A stretch of 64,000 nucleotides of DNA from Rhizopus sp. PT2906 (taxonomy: Eukaryota > Mucoromycota > Mucoromycetes > Mucorales > Rhizopodaceae): NCBI GenBank assembly GCA_025529335.1, contig JAMYHX010000132.1, forward strand, positions 24,645-88,644, read 5' to 3'. Shown piece by piece: positions 58,460-64,000 of the stretch. The notes under the pieces are model-generated. The model ran no database searches. It was not told the DNA's origin and was given only the letters and a program-made list of their open reading frames with translations. Position 1 is the first letter of the stretch. Each line of letters begins with the position of its first letter. The position numbers and the translations under genes are program-made.

Positions 58460-60383
58460 ATGTCTTCTCCAAAGAATACTTCTCCTCCAGCTTCAATCGC
58501 CGAAAAGGAAGCATCAAAAGATGAAGCAAATAATAATAAGGATCTTATTGTTGAACTAGAAAACTTATCCAAGGAAAAAGATAGTCTTACAAAGGCTTTG
58601 GTCAGGTAAATATATATATCTATATATCTATATCTACTCATTCATCTTGATCTCATCTCTCTTTACATTATTATCAGAAAACTAGACAGACGTATTTTAC
58701 CTCTCTTGTGTACACTGTATCTTTTAAGTTATATAGACAGGTAACATATTATTATCATAGTGTCATCATTATAACATATTTTATATAGATCAAACATCGG
58801 TAATGCTAAATTAGGTGGCCTAGAGAAAGACTTGAATTTATCAAAATCACAATATCAGTGGTCTTTGTCTATCTTTTATTTCTCTTATGTCATTTTCGAT
58901 TTGCCTTCAAACATCATCATGAGGCGCTGGCGTCCTTCGTATTGGCTAGGCATCCTTATGTTGTAAGTAATAAGTAGTGTTCTAAACATGACTAATGACA
59001 TATATCTCTATAAGCTTCTGGGGCACAGTCGCAACTGCTATGGCTGCTAGCAAAAACTTTGCCTCCATCGCAAGCGCTCGGTTTTTCATTGGTCTATTCG
59101 AAGCAGGTAAACAAAGACCTTCAAGGGTTTCAGCGTGGAAATAACTCTTGTAGGTTTTTTTCCTGGCGTGATTTATTTTATGTCACTGTGGTACACAAGG
59201 CAGGAGTATGGTCGTAGAATTAGTTTCTTTTGGTCCTTTAGCTCGCTTGCAGGTGCATTTGGTGGACTGATTGCTTATGGTATTAGTCAAATCTCTGATG
59301 ATCGCTTAAAGACTTGGCAATGGTAAATCGTGGCTTCTTGTTCTTTTCATTTTAATTAATTTGTCTCAATCAGGTTGTTTATTATCGAAGGCATCCCAAC
59401 TATCATCTTGGCTGTATTCACCGCTTGGTATTTACCAAATGAGCCTGAAAGTGCCAAGTTCTTAACCAAAGAAGAACGAGAATTTGCTACTACTAGACTT
59501 GCTGAAGATGCAGGTGCTTCACATAATCATTCTTGGTCGTGGGCTCAAGTCGCATCCGTCTTTACAGATTGGAAAACATATATATTTATGGCAGTTTACA
59601 TCACAGGCACCAGTGCTCTTCAAGGAGTCACCCTATTCTTACCTTCTATCGTGTCTGGTCTAGGCACATGGCCCACTCCTGTATCACAGGCATTGACAAC
59701 ACCCCCCTATTTTCTTGCTTTTTTAGTCACGGTTGCTGTCGGTTGGAGCTCAGGTAATATGATAACGATAGCAGTTGATGAATCAGTTCCTAATGCCGCT
59801 TAGATCGTTACTTTGAACGTGCTTATCATATGTTAGCCACGAATGTTGTAGCACTTCTTGGTTTCTTACTGCTCATGTTCCTACCTACATCTAATGTGGC
59901 CGGAAACTATATTGCTGCATGTATTGTCACTGTAGGTGTCTATGCTAATGTTGCTGTGAAAGTGGCGTGGTTTAACAATAACTTGTAAGTCGCCTTTATG
60001 GTTCTCTTTAACACTAAGCTTACTCTACAATATTAGTGGCGGTCTAACTCGTCGAGCTGTTGCTTCCGCTGCTATTGTCTCTGTAGGTACTATTGGTGGG
60101 GCTATTGGTGGCCAAATATACTATGGTAAGCATCATATACAACATATAAAGATATGAGACTAAGTCATAAATAGATCCTCCAAAGTACTTTGGTGGTAAC
60201 TGCATCGCGTTTGGATGTATGGCAGCTCAAACTGTCCTCGTGGTCATCCTTCGAATCTTATTAGCCCGTGAAAACAAACGAAGGACTTTCTTGACAGATT
60301 CACAAAAAGAACAAGAAATTGAAAAGTATGGGGGCTATGACTTGGTTGGTGATCGTCATCCTTCTTTCAGATATGTCTTGTAA
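58460..60383 (+). CDS. MFS anion:cation symporter (Dal5/Tna1 family)
   Basis: Nine exons: 58460-58605, 58678-58740, 58789-58962, 59015-59106, 59154-59322, 59374-59753, 59804-59984, 60037-60125 and 60175-60383, giving 500 residues. The start of helix 1 reads KLDRRILPLLCTLYLLSYID. Then follow RSNIGNAKLGGLEKDL, YVIFDLPSNIIMRRWRPSYW, GFFPGVIYFMSLWYTRQEYG and FIIEGIPTIILAVFTAWYLP. These are standard for the ACS (Dal5) family, which imports allantoate, nicotinate, pantothenate, biotin or related anions. Which one is moved here is unclear. Given the neighbouring thiamine genes a vitamin substrate is a guess only. A stop in frame after the exon 6 donor (TAG at 59801) confirms that int-6 is spliced. 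Confidence 0.9.
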
Positions 60384-60443
60384 AAAATGTATTTTTAATT
60401 TATAAATATCACCTTTTTTTTTTTTTTTTTACTTGTATCATAA

Positions 60444-60897
60444 ATGTCTACAACTTCCACTCAATCAGCTCAAATATATGAAAATGCGACTGAAGGATTG
60501 CAAACACTAACAAAATTATGGGAGACTATGCTGAATATCATACATGCAGTGTCTACGGCTTCCGGTTCGTCACTCACAGTTGAGCCAGATTTGATAGCAC
60601 TTCAAAAAACACGCCAGGAATTAGATCAATTATTGAAATCACTTCAATCAACAGCCTCATGGTTAGATGACGTTGATCTGCCTGAACATAGTAATCAGTC
60701 TGATTCAGAAGAATACGTTGAACTATTAAAAGAAAATAAATCAGCAGTTGAGGTTCGTCTTTTGAATAATAAAATGACCTTTACTAATTATCATGTAGGA
60801 AGCAGAACGTGTGTCAGATCAACTAAGACGTCTTTTAAGTAAATCATATGCCTTACAGTTATTAATGGAACTGATTCAAGTGTCTTCAAAAGAGTAA
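60444..60897 (+). CDS. small coiled-coil protein, possibly Mediator subunit 30-like
   Basis: Exons 60444-60752 and 60799-60897 give 135 residues. Helices are GLQTLTKLWETMLNIIHAV, PDLIALQKTRQELDQLLKSL, and a C-terminal heptad stretch EEAERVSDQLRRLLSKSYAL followed by QLLMELI. The order of an N-terminal helix, an acidic linker (EHSNQSDSEEYVELLKENKS) and a C-terminal QLR/K helix is reminiscent of Mediator Med30 or Med11, but short coiled-coil proteins are hard to place. The donor is GTTCGT. It starts 60 bp after the MFS gene stop. Confidence 0.6.
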
Positions 60898-60965
60898 TCT
60901 TATTCCAAAGCACAGATATTTAGTTTATTGGAATAAACTAGTTCAAAAATTCCAAACTAGAGCTT

Positions 60966-61280
60966 TTAAGCAGTAACAACATCGAAGCCAACCACACTCT
61001 CTTTTATTTCCAAGTCATGCTTATATTCTTTTAAGAAACTGACTAAATCTTTTTGGTTATGTATTCCCAACATAGGGCTCAGCACACGCCCCATGCTCTT
61101 TATTATGTCCAAGTTATCCCAAATAAACACCTTGGCTATGGGTATACCAGAGCCTATTATAATTAGATACCACGGTCTCTAACAGCAACTTTTAACTTAC
61201 TCATATCGCAAGTTCTATGTTCAGGTTCAACAACTTTTACATTGCTGTATTTGGAGAGCATCATTTCGAGCCCGGATCCT
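60966..61280 (-). pseudogene. truncated third copy (C) of the SAM methyltransferase
   Basis: Two 3' exons survive, 61280-61201 (partial) and 61153-60966. They encode GLEMMLSKYSNVKVVEPEHR, TCDM, then SGIPIAKVFIWDNLD, SPMLGIHNQKDLVSFLKEYK and a stop at 60966. The intron between them (61200-61154) is at the same position and about the same size as in copies A and B, and its tail cctattataattagatac is identical to copy A's. The motif I and catalytic exons are absent: homology stops at 61280, where the dispersed 60-bp repeat begins. It is clearly a fragment, not a gene. Confidence 0.85.
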
Positions 61281-61340
61281 ATGCTCTACTGTAAGATTAT
61301 ACTCGAGTTATTATAATGATTATTCATCAAGCACGTCAAA
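61280..61340. repeat. 60-bp dispersed repeat, copy 2
   Basis: Starts tatgctctactgtaagatta, as at 19068, and abuts the truncation point of methyltransferase copy C. It may be the end of a mobile element or the junction of a template switch. Confidence 0.6.
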
Positions 61341-63799
61341 TACGACATATGAAATATCATTTTATGTCTTTTGTTACTTCTCTTTGTGTTAAACATGTGT
61401 AAGCATTAACTATAATGAAAAGAATACGATGCTATAGCAATGAAGCAAATGAGTAAATACAATTGTGCCATGACAATAATGTTCATAAAAGTACCAGATA
61501 GGCTACTTGAGCTATCTTTACGTTCTTTTAAGCCCCTTTTCTCTTTCTTCCTTTTTTGTTATAGTCGTTCTAAGGGTGTCTTGTCCAAAAAATAGCTTTA
61601 CTCTCTCATGATGCATGTGCATTCGCTCTCCCTGATATACCCTAGCTCTACACATACTGTTCATATATCAATAACCCTTTCATAACGACATCCATATGTA
61701 AAATATTGAATGGTTCAATCATTTCTTTATTTAACACGCTTATCTACTACAATTAATCCTGTACATTGCCTCTATCCATCCCACATGTGTTGTATCCTCT
61801 TCATACTTTATCTACTGATATATCAGAATGACTGTGACTTTGCTATCGTATTATATCCATATCCTTGTATGTATTTCCCCACTATATACCCATTTTCTGT
61901 TATCACAGGCCCTTTTTACTGATCATCTACCGCTATTCCACCAAAATAACTGATAATCCACTTGTATCAATATATCTCTTTGTAAATATCATGCTCAGCA
62001 TTACTTTTCTTCAAGTTGACATTGTTCACATCATTCATATTAATCTTATATACTATTTGCATATTTTCTATCAATTCATAGTGCTTGCGTACGTTGTTAT
62101 TCCTTATTTATATCGTATAATTTGCTTCCACGTCTACCCCATTTGAATAATTCACAGCTCTATCATTGTTTTATTCCCAATACTGTATCCATGATCCAAA
62201 ACCCATCAGCCTATAGAATACTACCTTAGCTGCTATTATTTTACTATTTGTTGCTTTAACTAACCCAAATAAGCTGCATTGTTATGTACTTGCATGTCTG
62301 TTAATGTTGAAAGGTGAATTTGTTGTCATAAATGTTGATACATTGCTAGCTTGTAAGTAAAATTATTAATATTTCATCAATCATTTGTATAAAATCATTC
62401 ATGACTTTATTTACGTGATGAAACAATATAAATATCACTGTTATTCAACTAGTTGAAGTACTGTTTTCATTTTCCAAGCTTATTTACGTCTAAATACTAC
62501 AAGTACAAGAGTAAGAAGCAGTTGCAATGATATAAAGTATAAAAACGTAACGTACTTTATGCTGCATTCGATCAGTTGTCAGTTGATGTCGTAATGAGCA
62601 AGTTGTAAAGGTGATAAACACGTCATCACTCTCTATAAAAAATATATTAAACTCTTTATACAATATAACGTACTATAATAAACACTAGTTACCTTCAAGA
62701 AGCACGTACTTTTGTAACGAATGCACCTTACATCCCTTTGGTAGCTAAAAGTAAATAGTAAAAAGAAGTGAAAAAGAAGAAATATAAAATAAAATAAAAT
62801 ATGAAAAACTCCTGTTTCAGGTTTCAAATAATTTTCTTTTCTATTAAACACGCATTAATGACAACATAAACAACTAGACAACACACAATTACTTTACTAC
62901 ATCTCATGGGAAATCTATTACTGCAACAACATAGAATTACCAAGTCAAGAGTTACAATAAAAAAAGAACACAAGTGCAATAACAGTAAGAATAAGAATAA
63001 ACAGAATATAATAATAACTAACTTTCTGACACTGTTTCTTTGCAAATGTCAGTGCATTCACACAGTAAAAGTAATCAGTATTCAACTATCATTCACCATT
63101 ACGACTACTTTATCGACTTGTTATCGTGGAATGTCGTTTATTGTCTTGTTTTCTCTTAGATTTGGATAGTTTATTATTATAAACAATTCAACAAGATGTT
63201 TTTTTTTTTCTTTCTTTTGGATAAAAGATGTTATGAATGGAATTGTATGCAATGTAAGAAAGTGGAATCAACTACTACTTTGTAATTACTAAAGACAAAA
63301 GTTACTTAAACTTTCTTTTGATAGATACTGTACAGCTTACTGGATAACAACAACGACAACAGCTATTAATACAACTTTGAAAGCGACAGTTAACTAACAG
63401 AGTCAATAAATCTGTGATATTGTTTTTACAAGTGCAGTTATTGTTTGGGTTAAAATAGCAGTGATAGCAACAGCCTGTACTGGTTAATGATTTTATACGT
63501 GTGCGGTGAGTTCTTTATGTGTTTTGGATCATAAAAAGGAATGTGTATTAATTTTATTTGCATAGTATTCATAGTGTCAATAAAGAATTATTTGCATATA
63601 TAAAATGGGCATAGTGATGAAAGACATATTTATAAAAAAGGAAAGACTATGATAAAACAAAGGAGAGTAATGGGCTTAATTGATTCCGAGATCGGCATAG
63701 GATCCAGGGCGCCTTCTACCAACTGGATCATCAAAACAAATGTACGGCTGAGGTATTGATCAGAACAATGGAAAATTATAAGAGAGGTATACAGTGGGT
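61341..63799. other. long AT-rich non-coding stretch
   Basis: About 2.5 kb without a supported gene. ORFs at 61710-62146 and 62633-63169 are hydrophobic or low-complexity, lack splice partners and contain runs of I/Y/L or K/N, as expected for AT-rich DNA. No tRNA, rRNA or repeat array was seen. Confidence 0.55.
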
Positions 63800-64000
63800 G
63801 GATTAATTGTCCCAGTGTTTCATTATTTTAGATTTGCAAGCTGCTAGGGGCGTCAATATGAGGCGTATTGAGGCATATATAGGCTCATTTTGTAGTGCGA
63901 AAAAAACTGTATAAGATAAAAGTTTTTTGGATATGTGGCTTATCTCCGGAGGAAATGGCCAGAGTGCAAAAACAAAAGCTACACTGGGACAATTAATCCG
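63800..64000. mobile_element. 19-bp inverted-repeat pair (putative DNA-transposon or MITE ends)
   Basis: GGATTAATTGTCCCAGTGT at 63800-63818 is the exact reverse complement of ACACTGGGACAATTAATCC at 63981-63999. Read as one unit it is a roughly 200-bp MITE with perfect 19-bp TIRs. Alternatively, the right TIR (TA then CACTGGG, a Tc1/mariner-like start) belongs to an element continuing past the window. No transposase is visible between the repeats. The window ends at the repeat, so the second option cannot be excluded. Confidence 0.7.

Noticed and set aside
61710..63169. Hydrophobic ORFs in the right-hand intergenic stretch
   Set aside because: Ile/Tyr/Leu-rich translations of AT-rich DNA without starts, splice signals or family resemblance.
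1..64000. tRNA, rRNA or CRISPR arrays
   Set aside because: Scanning for TFC/GGTTCGA arms and regular spacer-repeat patterns found only coding or chance matches.

Overview
The window looks like nuclear DNA of an early-diverging filamentous fungus, most likely Mucoromycota (Mucorales-type). Genes carry many short introns, mostly about 45-65 bp, with GTAAGT/GTATGT-like donors. Intergenic DNA is AT-rich and full of homopolymer runs. Gene content is fungal (PAN1, MGM101, THI20 and THI6 fusions, DHA1 and Dal5-type MFS carriers), and several families resemble Mucorales-type proteins. All spliced models below were read by eye. Exon joins were accepted only where phase and family homology agreed.

Layout. 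1-8 kb: PAN1 C-terminus, a secreted Cys-rich repeat protein, a long gene-poor stretch, and the mitochondrial recombinase MGM101. 8-14 kb: SAM methyltransferase copy A, a DDE transposase scrap, a small secreted protein, and unrecognised decayed ORFs. 14.6-17.4 kb: vacuolar M28 membrane protease. 17.4-21.4 kb: a relic-rich island with a tyrosine-recombinase pseudogene and an opposite-strand protein with a PD-(D/E)xK-like motif. 21.5-36.3 kb: a dense housekeeping block of ABCD peroxisomal transporter, SCAMP, methyltransferase copy B, nucleotide-sugar transporter, XPB/SSL2 helicase, a secreted protein and a PPR protein. 37.6-41.2 kb: THI20-type fusion (HMP-P kinase plus TenA) and a calmodulin. 42.3-46.7 kb: an MT-A70 adenine methyltransferase, divergent from a decayed MLH1. 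47.9-61.3 kb: DUF3455-like secreted protein, FkbM methyltransferase, THI6 fusion, SDR, DHA1 MFS carrier, O-methyltransferase, Dal5-type MFS carrier, a small Mediator-like protein, and a truncated third methyltransferase copy. 61.3-64 kb: non-coding, ending in a 19-bp inverted repeat pair.

How it fits together. Two thiamine-salvage fusions (THI20 and THI6) lie about 12 kb apart. Together they would supply HMP-PP and HET-P and couple them to thiamine phosphate. Other genes cover DNA maintenance: XPB, MGM101, the MT-A70 enzyme and the dead MLH1.

The most unusual items are these: an MLH1 pseudogene sharing a 171-bp divergent promoter with an MT-A70 gene; a nearly identical inverted copy of that MT-A70 gene's last intron and exon lying just upstream of the FkbM gene's ATG; three copies of one methyltransferase gene, the third broken at a 60-bp repeat that also occurs at 19.07 kb; a PD-(D/E)xK-like protein beside a recombinase relic; and three separate GC-AG introns.
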